Source: Nostoc sp. KVJ3
GTDB taxonomy: Bacteria > Cyanobacteriota > Cyanobacteriia > Cyanobacteriales > Nostocaceae
Direction of reading: 5' to 3'
Assembly (NCBI RefSeq): GCF_026127265.1
Contig: NZ_WWFG01000002.1
Span: forward strand, 2,480,001-2,544,000
DNA length: 64,000 bases
Positions 1 through 9,533 of this stretch are shown one piece after another; the stretch's first letter is position 1, and each line of letters starts with the position of its first letter. The translations under genes were made by a program, and so were the position numbers. Below the pieces are notes generated by a model. It was not told where the DNA came from, did no database searches, and saw only the letters and a program-made list of their open reading frames with translations.

Positions 1-231
1 TCCAACTAGATTGATATTGGGCTTGATTTCTTCAAATAAGTCCTTGGGTTCGTACCGTTCACGTAGCAAAAATCTATTGACGCTATCATGAGATAAATTT
101 TCCATTATCTCTGCCAGACGTGTGCAACCTGGATACTTTGATTCTGCCAGTAGAAACAGAGTATAAGTGTTCAAGTCACATTTAGCGGTTGATGGTTTAG
201 TAATTGCTCTGATTGTCCGAACCCTAAACAC
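1..231 (-). CDS. Transposase N-terminal part, cut by window start
   Basis: The minus strand is open from about 231 (a possible GTG start) to the window edge. It reads as the N-terminal region of a cyanobacterial DDE transposase: LNTYTLFLLAESKYPGC, then TRLAEIMENLSHDSVNRFLL and ERYEPKDLFEEIKP. The 'SHDSVNRFLL' stretch resembles the N-terminal segment of IS701/IS4-like transposases common in Nostoc relatives. Only about 77 residues are visible, so the catalytic domain and the element's other end lie outside the window. No terminal repeat was identified. The start is uncertain and the family assignment comes from memory of the motif. Confidence 0.6.
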   Translation of the reverse strand, partial: MFRVRTIRAITKPSTAKCDLNTYTLFLLAESKYPGCTRLAEIMENLSHDSVNRFLLRERYEPKDLFEEIKPNINLVG

Positions 232-463
232 AGCCAAGTAAATTATCTGTTTTTAACGCCTCTGGTAACTAGCGGTCGCTGTTTTTTTTCTGCATTCTCC
301 TTATGCACTTTTTGTCTTGCTTGTCAATGCGTAAGTTCTACATCAGTTGAAAGCCCTGGGATTTATTGAATCCGAGTGAAAATTTACTCATAGAGAGAGT
401 TGCGGGGACTGACTTACATCCTGTCAGGCAGTCCCAGGAAGGCGATCGCTACCACCCCAAAGT

Positions 464-730
464 ATGGAGGAACAAACGCAGCAGGAATATTCACGGCAGC
501 AGCAACAATAATATGCCCAATCTGTAAGAGATAGAAATTACCAACTAGCTCAACTCAATATTTCCCTCACCACAATTGAAGATAAACTAGCACTTATCCC
601 GATGTTGCGATCGCCCCGAAACGGTTACATTAGGCGCATCAAACCTTGGGTGGGTAAGGATGGGAAATATACAACTACTATTACTATTAGCGCTGCTAAT
701 GTTTCCTCTAAGAATGGAAATTCTTGTTGA
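464..730 (+). pseudogene. Broken small gene with an in-frame stop
   Basis: From an ATG at 464 the frame reads MEEQTQQEYSRQQQQ, meets TAA at 509-511, and continues open in the same frame for 72 codons to TGA at 728-730. The second part contains VRDRNYQLAQLNISLTTIED and ends RRIKPWVGKDGKYTTTITIS plus a short tail. The continuity across the stop suggests one coding region disabled by a nonsense mutation, or a downstream gene with an unrecognised start. I do not recognise the family; the N-terminal part is Gln-rich and possibly coiled-coil. Confidence 0.45.
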
Positions 731-848
731 TAATATTTTACCAGATTCTCTTGATAATAACTCTTGAAATTTCGATAACTAGAATGATGAAAATATCCAC
801 ACTTTAGGGGCAATTCATTAATTAACTGTACGACTCTGAGACTTTTTA

Positions 849-890
849 AATTTTGGATAATGGAATTTAATTATTCAAAATCCAAAATTC
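849..890. repeat. Small dispersed hairpin downstream of pstB
   Basis: An imperfect inverted repeat with arms ATTTTGGA and TCCAAAAT lies just past the stop of the minus-strand pstB. Similar 'TCCAAAAT' hairpins recur elsewhere in the window (for example near 13230 and 26790). It could act as a weak terminator for pstB, but it lacks a clean T-run and is more likely a dispersed repeat. Confidence 0.35.
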
Positions 891-928
891 ACTTAATTTA
901 TCAAAAAACTTGCTCTCAAAACCCATAT

Positions 929-1750
929 TTAACCAAATCGACCGCTGACGTAATCTTTTGTATCTTTCTGCTTAGGGTTATTGAAAATCACTTCTGTTGA
1001 GTCATATTCTACTAAGTAGCCAGTACGATCGCCTGTTTCTGTGGCGCTAACATTGAAAAAAGCTGTTTTATCAGATACTCGTGCCGCTTGTTGCATATTG
1101 TGAGTAACAATGACGATGGTATATTGCTCTTTGAGTTCCTGAATCAGTTCTTCAACCCGCAAAGTAGATAGGGGATCGAGGGAGGAACAAGGTTCATCCA
1201 TGAGTATAACTTCTGGTTGCCCAGCGATCGCTCGCGCAATACACAACCGTTGTTGTTGACCACCAGATAAGGCTAAACCACTTTGTCGTAGTTTGTCTTT
1301 GACTTCATCCCACAAAGCCGAACGGCGTAAACTCCGTTCTACCAATTCATCCATGTTATCTTTGTAGCCACAAACTCTGGCTCCAAAAGCAACATTGTCA
1401 TAAATTGATTTGGGAAACGGGTTTGCTTTTTGAAACACCATCCCAATCCGACGACGCACCCCTACAGCATCAACTTCCGGTGCATACAAATTTTTATCGT
1501 AAAAATAAACTTTACCTTCGGCTCGAAATGACTCAATCAGGTCGTTGAGACGGTTATAGCATCGCAGTAATGTACTTTTACCACAACCAGAAGGGCCGAT
1601 AAAAGCTGTAACCTGATTTTTGGGAATATTTAGCCAAATATTCTGCAACGCTAGAAACTTCCCATAATAAACGTTGAGGTTTTCTGTGCGTAAAACTGTG
1701 TCAGTATCATTTACTGTGGTAGTGTTATTAACTGTCAAATTGTTTACCAT
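929..1750 (-). CDS. pstB: Phosphate ABC transporter ATP-binding protein
   Basis: 273 residues, the usual length for PstB, the cytoplasmic ATPase that energises phosphate import through PstCA. Visible motifs: Walker A GPSGCGKST, a Q-loop region with RRRIGMVFQKANPFPKS (typical of PstB), signature LSGGQQQR, Walker B VILMDEP followed by CSSLDP, and the H-loop VTHNMQQAARVSDKTAFF. The N-terminal ~18 residues are Asn/Thr-rich and poorly conserved, so the true start could be slightly internal. No pstS, pstC, pstA or phoU lies beside it, so it is either an isolated extra copy or the end of a cluster broken by rearrangement; a transposase fragment lies about 700 bp downstream. Identification as a phosphate-type ATPase is strong. 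Confidence 0.93.
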   Translation of the reverse strand: MVNNLTVNNTTTVNDTDTVLRTENLNVYYGKFLALQNIWLNIPKNQVTAFIGPSGCGKSTLLRCYNRLNDLIESFRAEGKVYFYDKNLYAPEVDAVGVRRRIGMVFQKANPFPKSIYDNVAFGARVCGYKDNMDELVERSLRRSALWDEVKDKLRQSGLALSGGQQQRLCIARAIAGQPEVILMDEPCSSLDPLSTLRVEELIQELKEQYTIVIVTHNMQQAARVSDKTAFFNVSATETGDRTGYLVEYDSTEVIFNNPKQKDTKDYVSGRFG

Positions 1751-1992
1751 TGATTTTATTGGCCGCTCTATATGGACTAAGTAAAGCTTTGCGTAAAATT
1801 GTGGCGAATTGAGGGTTTAAATTTAAACGCTCCAAGGGCGCAAAAGTACGCAGAGAATTCGCGCTCATATTAATAAAATGTTGTACTAAGTGCCTGGTAA
1901 ATTACGCAGATATTCTGGTAGATCGTAGCGACCGAATTTAAATATGCGTTACCCTGAAACCTGGTAAAGAGACTTAGCACTGCTACGTCTCC

Positions 1993-3072
1993 TTAGTCCT
2001 GACTAGACAATTGTGACTGTAAAGCTCTATAGCCAGCTAATGCTAGCTCTGCACTCCTTTCCATCTCCTGACTGTATTTGCCAAGGCTAGCAGCACCGTT
2101 ACACTTTGCCCGATGCAGCAAAGCACTTTGTGCCGCTTTCATATTGGCATCTTGTACTTTCCACAGTTCTAATGCTGGTTGCTGCATAGCACGACCAAAA
2201 GAAAATGTCAATGACCAAGGCAGTTTTGAGCCAAACCGGACATGCATCTCATTAAGATGAGCAGTTGCCAATTCATTGCTTTGACCACCCGATAAAAATG
2301 CTACGCCCTGTACGGCAGTAGGAACCACATTCAATAGGCAATTCACCGTAGCTTTTGCAACTTCTGGTATACTGGCTTGCTGGGGACAACCCTTACCGGA
2401 AATTACCATGTTGGGCTTGAGAATAATTTGCTCCAAAACTACCCCTTGCAAGTGGAGTTGATCAAAGACAGTTCCTAAGACTTCCTCAGTTACAACATAG
2501 CAACGTTTAATAGTATGGTCGCCATCCATCAAAACTTCAGGTTCGACAATGGGAACAAGTCCACCTTGTTGACAAAGCAGTGCATAGCGAGCTAAAGCCT
2601 GGGCGTTGTCCTCGATACAATCACGACTAGGAATTTCCTTGCCAATAGTGACGACAGCCCGCCATTTAGCAAAACGCGCCCCCATTTTGACGTATTCGGT
2701 AATGCGATTACTCAAATCATCTAAACCTTGTGTAATTTTTTCACCAGGGTGATTTGGTAAACCTTTCACACCAGTGTCAACTTTAATGCCGACAAGAATC
2801 CCCGCATCGTTCATCACTTTGACAAAAGGCGTTCCATCTTTTGTAGTTTGACGGATTGTTTCATCATATAAAATAGCGCCATTGATATAGTTACCCAAAG
2901 CAGGAGTAGTTAAAAGCAACTCCCGGTAAGTGCGGCGATTTTCCTCAGTTGGCGCGATTCCCAGCTTCTCAAAGCGGTTGTTACAAGTATTGTTGCTCTC
3001 ATCTATAGCCAAGATGCCTTTACCAGGAGCAACCATCGCTTTAGCAGTAGCGATAAGTTTTGGTGAACTCAT
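1993..3072 (-). CDS. Class I fructose-bisphosphate aldolase
   Basis: 359 residues, full length for a class I (Schiff-base, metal-independent) fructose-1,6-bisphosphate aldolase. The N-terminal AMVAPGKGILAIDESNNTC matches the class I signature; KWRAVVTIGKEIPS, PIVEPEVLMDGDHTI and the Schiff-base region LEQIILKPNMVISGKG follow, with FLSGGQS near the C-terminus. It interconverts fructose-1,6-bisphosphate with dihydroxyacetone phosphate and glyceraldehyde-3-phosphate. Cyanobacteria generally use a class II enzyme for the main pathway, so this is probably an accessory isozyme. It lies downstream of the phosphoketolase gene on the same strand, but a 430-bp MITE-rich gap separates them, so independent transcription is likely. 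Confidence 0.95.
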   Translation of the reverse strand: MSSPKLIATAKAMVAPGKGILAIDESNNTCNNRFEKLGIAPTEENRRTYRELLLTTPALGNYINGAILYDETIRQTTKDGTPFVKVMNDAGILVGIKVDTGVKGLPNHPGEKITQGLDDLSNRITEYVKMGARFAKWRAVVTIGKEIPSRDCIEDNAQALARYALLCQQGGLVPIVEPEVLMDGDHTIKRCYVVTEEVLGTVFDQLHLQGVVLEQIILKPNMVISGKGCPQQASIPEVAKATVNCLLNVVPTAVQGVAFLSGGQSNELATAHLNEMHVRFGSKLPWSLTFSFGRAMQQPALELWKVQDANMKAAQSALLHRAKCNGAASLGKYSQEMERSAELALAGYRALQSQLSSQD

Positions 3073-3134
3073 TATTTAAAACCTTTTAGCTCTAAAGGGT
3101 TGATTTTTTATTTGCAGATGCGATCGATATATAA

Positions 3135-3448
3135 GAGGATGTTTTAAAAGTCCTTTTCTTAGTAGCAAAACGTTTTAGATCCCCCTAAATCCACGCCAGT
3201 TGCTCATGGGGGAAACCCCCAAGACCGCACTGGCTCCCCTTAAAAAGGGGGACTTTGATTCCAGTTCCCCCTTTTTTAAGCTACGGTGTACACACATCTC
3301 TGTAGAAACCCAAAATCGTTGGAGATCCCCCTAAATCCCCCGATAAATTGGGGGACTTTAAGAGACTTTTGCCCCCCTTTTTAAGGGGGGTTAGGGGGGA
3401 TCAACAAGTGCCTAATAATCACAGCTAAATACTTTTCAAACAACCTCT
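3135..3448. repeat. MITE-like element, family B
   Basis: About 314 bp bounded by GAGGATGTTTTAAAAGT on the left and ACTTTTCAAACAACCTCT on the right, imperfect terminal inverted repeats. The interior holds several copies of the 'GATCCCCCTAAATCCCCC / AAAAAGGGGG' hairpin block and a segment starting GCTACGGTGTACACAC that recurs at about 3281, 33637 and 59220. There is no open reading frame. It occupies almost all of the gap between the aldolase and phosphoketolase genes. Confidence 0.7.
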
Positions 3449-3505
3449 AAGACCAGTGCGCTAAAGCGCAACTACAAACCTTAGTGCTACGAATTACGAA
3501 TTACT

Positions 3506-5932
3506 TTAGTAAGGCCACTTCCAGTTGACGATTTCCGGCTGATCGATACCGTGCTTGTGAGCATAATTCCGGTTGTTAATAATTTCGTTCTTCATGCGTT
3601 CTCTAACATAGACAGCAGCAGAACCCAGCTTCGGAACCCGATCAATCACGTCAATCACTAGATTAAACCGATCAACTTGGTTGTTGATAGCTAACTCAAG
3701 TGGTGTGTTAATGCTGCCTTTTTCCTTGTAGCCGCGCACATGGATATTTTCATGGTTAGTACGACGGTAAGCAAGTTTGTGAATCAGCCAAGGATAACCG
3801 TGGAAGTTGAAAATTACAGGCTTATCTGTGGTAAAAAGACTATCGAAATCCCAGTCTGATAATCCATGTGGATGTTCTGTATCTGGTTGCAACTTGTACA
3901 GATCAATAACATTAATAAACCGCACCTTGAGATCGGGGAACTCATCTCTTAAGATGGCAGTTGCAGCCAAGGCTTCCATAGTCACAACATCTCCGCAAGA
4001 TGCCATGACGACATCGGGAAGATCGGGTTCTTGCCCATGATGGTCATTGCTTGCCCAGTCCCAAATACCGATGCCTTTAGTGCAATGTGCGATCGCTTGT
4101 TCTATGCTAAGAAACTGGAGGTGTTTTTGCTTGTCTGCAACGATGACATTGACGTAGTTGGTGCTACGTAAGCAATGATTGGCTACAGAAAGTAGACAGT
4201 TAGCATCGGGAGGCAGATAAATCCGGGTAACTTCAGCACTCTTATTAGTAACCAAATCTATGAATCCTGGATCTTGGTGGCTAAAACCGTTGTTATCTTG
4301 TCGCCAAACAGTAGAGGATAGTAAGATATTCTCAGAAGAAACTGGCGATCGCCAAGCAACCTCATTTTTACTGATTTCTAGCCATTTAGCGTGCTGGTTG
4401 AACATGGAGTCAACAACGTGAGCAAAAGCTTCATAACTGTGGAAGAAACCATGCCGCCCAGATAAAAGATAGCCTTCCAGCCAGCCGAACAGGTTATGTT
4501 CACTGAGCATTTCCATCACTCGTCCGTCGGTAGATAGCTCACTGCCATCTGCATCTTCAGGGAGGATATCTGCCAACCAGACTTTCTCACTGACTTCGTA
4601 GACGGCATTGAGTCGATTGGAGGCGGTTTCATCTGGCCCGAATATGCGGAAATTATTCATGTTATTACGCATGATATCTCGCAGGAAGTTCCCCAGAGGC
4701 TTAGTGTTTTCCACCTCAACTGCGCCGGGTTTGACTACTTCAACTGCATTGTTGCGGAAGTCGGGCATACGCAATTCTTTACGTAGAATTCCACCGTTAG
4801 CAACGGGATTGGCGCTGATGCGGCGATTACCAATGGGAGCCAGCTTTTTGAGTTCGGGAATTAGACTGCCATGTTCATCAAATAATTCCTCTGGCTTGTA
4901 ACTTTTCATCCAGTTTTCTAGAATCTTCAGATGAGCAGGATTAGTAGCTACATCTGTAATTGGTACTTGGTGCGATCGCCAAAATCCCTCTAATTTATGA
5001 CCGTCTATTTCTGCCGGCGCAGTCCATCCTTTAGGGGTGCGGAGGACAATCATCGGCCAACGAGGACGCTTCGCAACACCCGAAGTCCTGGCTTCGGTTT
5101 GAATTTTCTTGATTTCCAAAATAACTGTTTCCAGAGTTGCTGCCATCAGTTGATGCACTAGCGCTGGCTCATGCCCTTCCACAAAGTAAGGTTTGTAACC
5201 GTAGCCCTTGAATAAGTCCTCTAGTTCCTCATGGCTGATGCGGGCTAGGATGGTGGGGTTAGCAATCTTGTAGCCGTTCAAATGCAAGATTGGTAAAACT
5301 GCACCATCCCGAATGGGGTTGATAAATTTATTGGAATGCCAAGCTGTTGCCAGAGGCCCAGTTTCTGCTTCCCCGTCACCAACAACTGCTGTCACAATCA
5401 AATCCGGGTTATCGAAAGCAGCCCCGTAAGCGTGGGAGAGGCTGTAACCTAACTCGCCGCCTTCGTGAATTGAGCCAGGAGTTTCAGGTGTGCAATGGCT
5501 ACCAATTCCACCAGGAAAGGAGAACTGCTTGAAAAACTTCAGCATACCTTCCTCATCCTGGCTCTTATCAGGATAAACCTCAGAATAGGTTCCTTCTAAG
5601 TATGTCGGCCCAAGGATGCCCGGAGCACCATGACCAGGGCCTGCGATGTAAATCACGTCCAGATCATATTTCTTGATTAAACGATTGAGATGAACGTAGA
5701 TAAAGCTCAAACCGGGACTTGTACCCCAATGTCCTAACAGGCGATTTTTGATGTGTTCTGGCTTGAGGGGTTCTTTTAGCAGTGGATTGTCCTGCAAATA
5801 TATCATTCCTAGAGCTAAATAGTTGCATGCACGCCAGTAAGCATTGATTAGACGCAGTTCTTCAGTGCTAAGTGTGGCAGATTTACCGTTTTCAACAACT
5901 GAAACCTTTGTCTTAGAAGGAGAAATGGTCAT
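3506..5932 (-). CDS. xfp: Phosphoketolase (xylulose-5-P/fructose-6-P)
   Basis: 808 residues, the standard length of the thiamine-diphosphate-dependent phosphoketolase that cleaves xylulose-5-phosphate (and often fructose-6-phosphate) to acetyl phosphate plus glyceraldehyde-3-phosphate (or erythrose-4-phosphate). Landmarks: GHWGTSPGLSFIYVHLNRL near the N-terminus, YIAGPGHGAPG, the GDGEAETGPLATAWHSNKF cofactor-binding block followed by LNGYKIANPT, and FGPDETASNRL. The start is supported by an upstream GGAG (minus strand) a few bases before the ATG. In cyanobacteria this enzyme feeds acetate formation and carbon recycling in the dark; with class I aldolase and glgX next to it, a role in glycogen-derived carbon flow is a reasonable inference. 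Confidence 0.95.
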   Translation of the reverse strand: MTISPSKTKVSVVENGKSATLSTEELRLINAYWRACNYLALGMIYLQDNPLLKEPLKPEHIKNRLLGHWGTSPGLSFIYVHLNRLIKKYDLDVIYIAGPGHGAPGILGPTYLEGTYSEVYPDKSQDEEGMLKFFKQFSFPGGIGSHCTPETPGSIHEGGELGYSLSHAYGAAFDNPDLIVTAVVGDGEAETGPLATAWHSNKFINPIRDGAVLPILHLNGYKIANPTILARISHEELEDLFKGYGYKPYFVEGHEPALVHQLMAATLETVILEIKKIQTEARTSGVAKRPRWPMIVLRTPKGWTAPAEIDGHKLEGFWRSHQVPITDVATNPAHLKILENWMKSYKPEELFDEHGSLIPELKKLAPIGNRRISANPVANGGILRKELRMPDFRNNAVEVVKPGAVEVENTKPLGNFLRDIMRNNMNNFRIFGPDETASNRLNAVYEVSEKVWLADILPEDADGSELSTDGRVMEMLSEHNLFGWLEGYLLSGRHGFFHSYEAFAHVVDSMFNQHAKWLEISKNEVAWRSPVSSENILLSSTVWRQDNNGFSHQDPGFIDLVTNKSAEVTRIYLPPDANCLLSVANHCLRSTNYVNVIVADKQKHLQFLSIEQAIAHCTKGIGIWDWASNDHHGQEPDLPDVVMASCGDVVTMEALAATAILRDEFPDLKVRFINVIDLYKLQPDTEHPHGLSDWDFDSLFTTDKPVIFNFHGYPWLIHKLAYRRTNHENIHVRGYKEKGSINTPLELAINNQVDRFNLVIDVIDRVPKLGSAAVYVRERMKNEIINNRNYAHKHGIDQPEIVNWKWPY

Positions 5933-6740
5933 AAATTTTGAATCCTACTAATCTATTTTTAGTTCAATAATCTTTGAACACACAATGTCTGATGACAAAC
6001 TGCTCAACGTCTACACAGTTTTAAAACCCGATGTTTTAAGACTAGATATAAATATCAAAAAAGCGATGTAGTACAGTGCACCTAACATTGCGTACTACAT
6101 TCAGTAATCTCAAAATGGTTAAGCGGATATCAATCGATAACTACGGTTTTACTTGCGGTTCACTTATACAACCAGCTACTTCCAATACAGTTTGCATAAG
6201 GTTAGCAATTAACAAGACTCTGAAATAATTGAGTCCAAAAATCGATCTTTCCCCATTACAAAAATCTCGATTTTTAGCTAACCCAATTCTATTGCCTGCA
6301 CTTCACTATTCACTAAGTAAGTGGGTGTGAATAATTAAAGGTTTGTAGTAAGGGCTTCAGCCCTTAAAACAGGGCTAGAGCCGCTTACTACAAGCTAATT
6401 TAATTAATTTTACATTACGTAAAATAGTTTTATTTATTGTTGCCTACTTACTTACTATCTTGTTTAAAATTCCCTTGTATCCTGATTAAAAGGGTGGAAT
6501 GTGCATTACATACAGTATAACTACTTATATTGTGATATATCTTCTAACTTAAACATCCAACTAAAGGTAGATAAAATACACTTTAAAATTTAAATAAATT
6601 GCGTTCCGAAATTAGTGTTATATCTGAAAAATAGATGGCTATAAATATTTTGATTTAAATTATAAGGAATGGCATAAACTTAGTTGAACGTTAATCATTT
6701 ATTAACATACTTATGATTTATTGTATCCATTTTTACCAAA
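5933..6740. promoter_or_regulatory. Divergent intergenic region xfp / glgX
   Basis: About 800 bp between two divergently transcribed carbon-metabolism genes, so it must hold both promoters. It is AT-rich, with no supported ORF. Around 6345-6405 lies a dispersed palindrome-like block (TTGTAGTAAGGGCTTCAGCC ... GCTTACTACAAG). I found no convincing -35/-10 pair or named operator, and no strong ribosome-binding site before the glgX ATG. Confidence 0.4.
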
Positions 6741-8810
6741 ATGCTTACTAATATTTTGCCAGGTCAACCTTTTCCAATTGGCGCTACATTTACCCCTAAT
6801 GGTGTCAATTTTTCGGTATTCTCTAAAAGCTGCACTGGACTGGAATTATTGCTCTTTGATGAGCCGAATTCACCCCAACCCAGCCGTGTAATTCAGCTAC
6901 ACAAAAAGCATAACAAAACCTTCTACTATTGGCATATCTTGGTATCAGATATTGCTGCTGGGCAGGTTTATGCTTATCGGGCGGATGGACTTTATGCGCC
7001 AGATCAAGGACTAAGGTTTGATAGTAGTAAGGTATTACTTGATCCCTATGCGCGAGTGGTAGTAGGTTGGGATAATTATAGTCGTGAAGCTGCTAGCTGT
7101 TTTGGTAAGGATAATTGCGCTCAAGCACTACGGGCTGTGGTAGCAGATGATCCCAAAACCTACGACTGGGAGGGGGATCTTCCTCTACGGATTCCTTATG
7201 CGACAACAGTCATTTATGAACTGCACATAGATGGTTTTACTCGTCATCCATCTTCTGGTGTGTCTCCCGAAAAACGCGGTAAGTATGCAGGACTGATTGA
7301 GAAAATTCCTTATTTGCAGGAATTAGGAATAACCGCAGTTGAATTGCTACCAATTCATCAATTTGATCCTAATGATGCACGTCCTAGTCACAAGAACTAC
7401 TGGGGCTACAGTACGATCAGCTTCTTTGCACCCCACAGCGATTACAGTTCCAGTAGCGATCGCTTAGATCCCATAAATGAATTTCGTGATTTGGTCAAAG
7501 CCCTTCACCGCGCCGGGATTGAGGTAATTCTAGATGTTGTCTTTAACCACACGGCTGAAGGTAATCACAATGGGCCAACATTGTCATTTAAGGGATTAGA
7601 CAACCAAGCTTACTACCTTCTAGAACCAAACCAAGCTGAATACAGTAATTACAGTGGTTGCGGTAATACTTTGAAAGCGAATCATCCGATGGTTACGCGG
7701 ATGATTTTAGATAGTTTGTATTACTGGGTGGCGGAAATGCATGTAGACGGTTTCCGTTTTGATTTAGCATCTGTCCTATCTCGGAGCAAATTAGGTCAAC
7801 CCTTTGCCGATTCGCCTGTTCTCTGGGCGATCGAAACAGACCCAGTTTTGGCGGGAACCAAGGTAATTGCGGAAGCCTGGGATGCCTCTGGACTATATCA
7901 GGTAGGAAAGTTTGTCGAAGGGAGCGATCGCTTTGCAGAATGGAATGGCCCCTACCGCGATGATGTGCGCTGTTTTGTGAAAAGCGATCGCGGTATAGTC
8001 AGCCGATTAGCGGCTCGCGTTATGGGTAGCCCAGATATATACTCACGACCAGACTACGAACCTAATCATAGTATTAACTTTATTACCTGTCACGATGGTT
8101 TTACCTTAAATGATTTAGTTTCTTACAACTACAAGTACAACGAAGCTAATGGGGAAAATAACAGTGACGGCACAAACGGCAACAATAGTTGGAATTGTGG
8201 CGTAGAGGGGGTTACGGACGATGCAGAAATTGAAATACTGCGCTTGCGACAAATCAAAAACTTCTTCACCATCCTTTTATGTTCCCAAGGAACGCCGATG
8301 TTGCTCATGGGAGATGAAATTAGGCGATCGCAAAAAGGGAATAACAATGGTTACTGCCAAGATAATGAACTGAGTTGGTTTGACTGGAGCAGTATCGAAA
8401 AACACAAAGATTTATTGCGATTTGTCCGAGGACTAATTCAGTTTATCCAATCCTTAAGAATCTTTCGGCAAGAAAAAGTTCTCAGTCTTACCGATGGCTC
8501 TCATCGGCCAAACATCGTCTGGCATGGCACGAAACTAGAACAGCCTGATTGGGGGAATGATTCTCGTAGTCTGGCATTCACTCTGCGTCACCCAAAATTT
8601 AACGAGCATCTATATATTATCCTCAATGCTTATTGGCAGCCGTTGACATTTGAACTACCACTTTTGAGTAGTGGAGAAGGCTGGCACCGAATTGTAGATA
8701 CTGCTTTGCCATCTCCTCAAGATTTCTCCAATTTGAAAACTGCAACCTTAATTGCATCTCAAGAATATCTTGCCCAGGGGCGATCAGTTGTCGTGCTGAT
8801 GGCACGTTAG
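6741..8810 (+). CDS. glgX: Glycogen debranching enzyme GlgX (isoamylase type)
   Basis: 689 residues, GH13 isoamylase/GlgX family. The N-terminal CBM48-like domain starts PGQPFPIGATFTPNGVNFSV, typical for GlgX/TreX. Catalytic-barrel motifs: DVVFNHTAEGN (region I), DGFRFDLAS with the nucleophile Asp (region II), VIAEAWD with the acid/base Glu (region III), and FITCHDGFTLNDLVSYN (region IV). It removes alpha-1,6 branches left after phosphorylase action on glycogen, in the cytoplasm. The shadow frames inside it are not genes. Placement beside phosphoketolase suggests a glycogen-mobilising function. Confidence 0.93.
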   Translation: MLTNILPGQPFPIGATFTPNGVNFSVFSKSCTGLELLLFDEPNSPQPSRVIQLHKKHNKTFYYWHILVSDIAAGQVYAYRADGLYAPDQGLRFDSSKVLLDPYARVVVGWDNYSREAASCFGKDNCAQALRAVVADDPKTYDWEGDLPLRIPYATTVIYELHIDGFTRHPSSGVSPEKRGKYAGLIEKIPYLQELGITAVELLPIHQFDPNDARPSHKNYWGYSTISFFAPHSDYSSSSDRLDPINEFRDLVKALHRAGIEVILDVVFNHTAEGNHNGPTLSFKGLDNQAYYLLEPNQAEYSNYSGCGNTLKANHPMVTRMILDSLYYWVAEMHVDGFRFDLASVLSRSKLGQPFADSPVLWAIETDPVLAGTKVIAEAWDASGLYQVGKFVEGSDRFAEWNGPYRDDVRCFVKSDRGIVSRLAARVMGSPDIYSRPDYEPNHSINFITCHDGFTLNDLVSYNYKYNEANGENNSDGTNGNNSWNCGVEGVTDDAEIEILRLRQIKNFFTILLCSQGTPMLLMGDEIRRSQKGNNNGYCQDNELSWFDWSSIEKHKDLLRFVRGLIQFIQSLRIFRQEKVLSLTDGSHRPNIVWHGTKLEQPDWGNDSRSLAFTLRHPKFNEHLYIILNAYWQPLTFELPLLSSGEGWHRIVDTALPSPQDFSNLKTATLIASQEYLAQGRSVVVLMAR

Positions 8811-8827
8811 CGTACCACCCCCGTTTT

Positions 8828-8935
8828 CTAAACAGGCATTTCCTGATAGCAGTAACTACAGCGCCAGTAAAGTTTTCCCAAACGCACATGACGGAGTAAA
8901 ATGTCTGAACAGTTAGGGCAAAAATGCTTACTCAT
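8828..8935 (-). CDS. Tiny zinc-ribbon protein (35 aa)
   Basis: A 35-residue reading starting MSKHFCPNCSD and ending RCSYCYQEMPV, with two CxxC pairs (CPNC and CSYC) separated by about 18 residues, the layout of a minimal zinc ribbon. The C-terminal 'CxxC-x-QEMP' ending resembles very small conserved cyanobacterial proteins I have seen as hypothetical. The frame stays open upstream to an ATG at 9013 (61 aa), but conservation-like content begins at the internal Met. No strong ribosome-binding site is visible. It ends 17 bases from glgX on the opposite strand (convergent). Confidence 0.55.
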   Translation of the reverse strand: MSKHFCPNCSDILLRHVRLGKLYWRCSYCYQEMPV

Positions 8936-9013
8936 CATCGATTGACTGATTGTGGTAGATATACTCAATTTGCGAGGACTCGTTAATAAAGCTTTATTAA
9001 GCATATATTTCAC

Positions 9014-9468
9014 TAAACTTTGTCAATTTGTTGATAAAGGTTAGTATGACACTTTAATATTAGAAATCATGTTTAAGCAAGCGTTTGATTAGTGTATAAG
9101 TTGTACAAGTTTTACTAAGATATTTTATTTCTAACCTTTAGCTAATAACTTTTGAGCGTTTATCTCTCGGATGGTATAGTCCCATTAAAAAATATTTACA
9201 ACATATAAATTGGCTGTAGTATGAGCGTACATCTGTATGCCTCTACCCATATATCATTATTCTTGAATAAATACTGTGTCTTGTTCTTTTTGGGATAATT
9301 TATTCTTTGGAAGTCTCTTAAACAGCCGAACTTTCATCCACTGGAAGGAAACAAGGTTGAAACTGCTGCAACCATCAACGATAAATTCAGAATTATGTAT
9401 CGTAATCCTAACTGCTTATAGTATTTTTGTTGAGCAAAAATAGCTGGAGTTAATACTAAATTTCCATA
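9014..9468. other. Intergenic region, no supported gene
   Basis: AT-rich spacer between the zinc-ribbon gene and the terminator of the carotenoid-protein gene. One 63-codon frame (9334-9525, minus) crosses the terminator hairpin and shows no motif, so I do not call it. Neither the fluorescence recovery protein (FRP) gene that often follows ocp nor a carotenoid ketolase gene is present here. Confidence 0.5.
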
Positions 9469-9499
9469 AAAAATCACGTCCATTGTAGGCGTGATTTTT
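9469..9499 (-). terminator. Rho-independent terminator of ocp
   Basis: Perfect 10-bp inverted repeat AAAAATCACG / CGTGATTTTT with an 11-base loop, followed on the minus strand by T-rich sequence. It lies 35 bp past the stop codon of the orange carotenoid protein gene, which is transcribed toward it. Confidence 0.8.
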
Positions 9500-9533
9500 G
9501 GACAGGGGATAGAGTTTCCCAGCAACTATACTT

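Noticed and set aside
9334..9525. 63-codon ORF downstream of ocp
   Set aside because: It runs through the ocp terminator hairpin and shows no conserved feature; not FRP.
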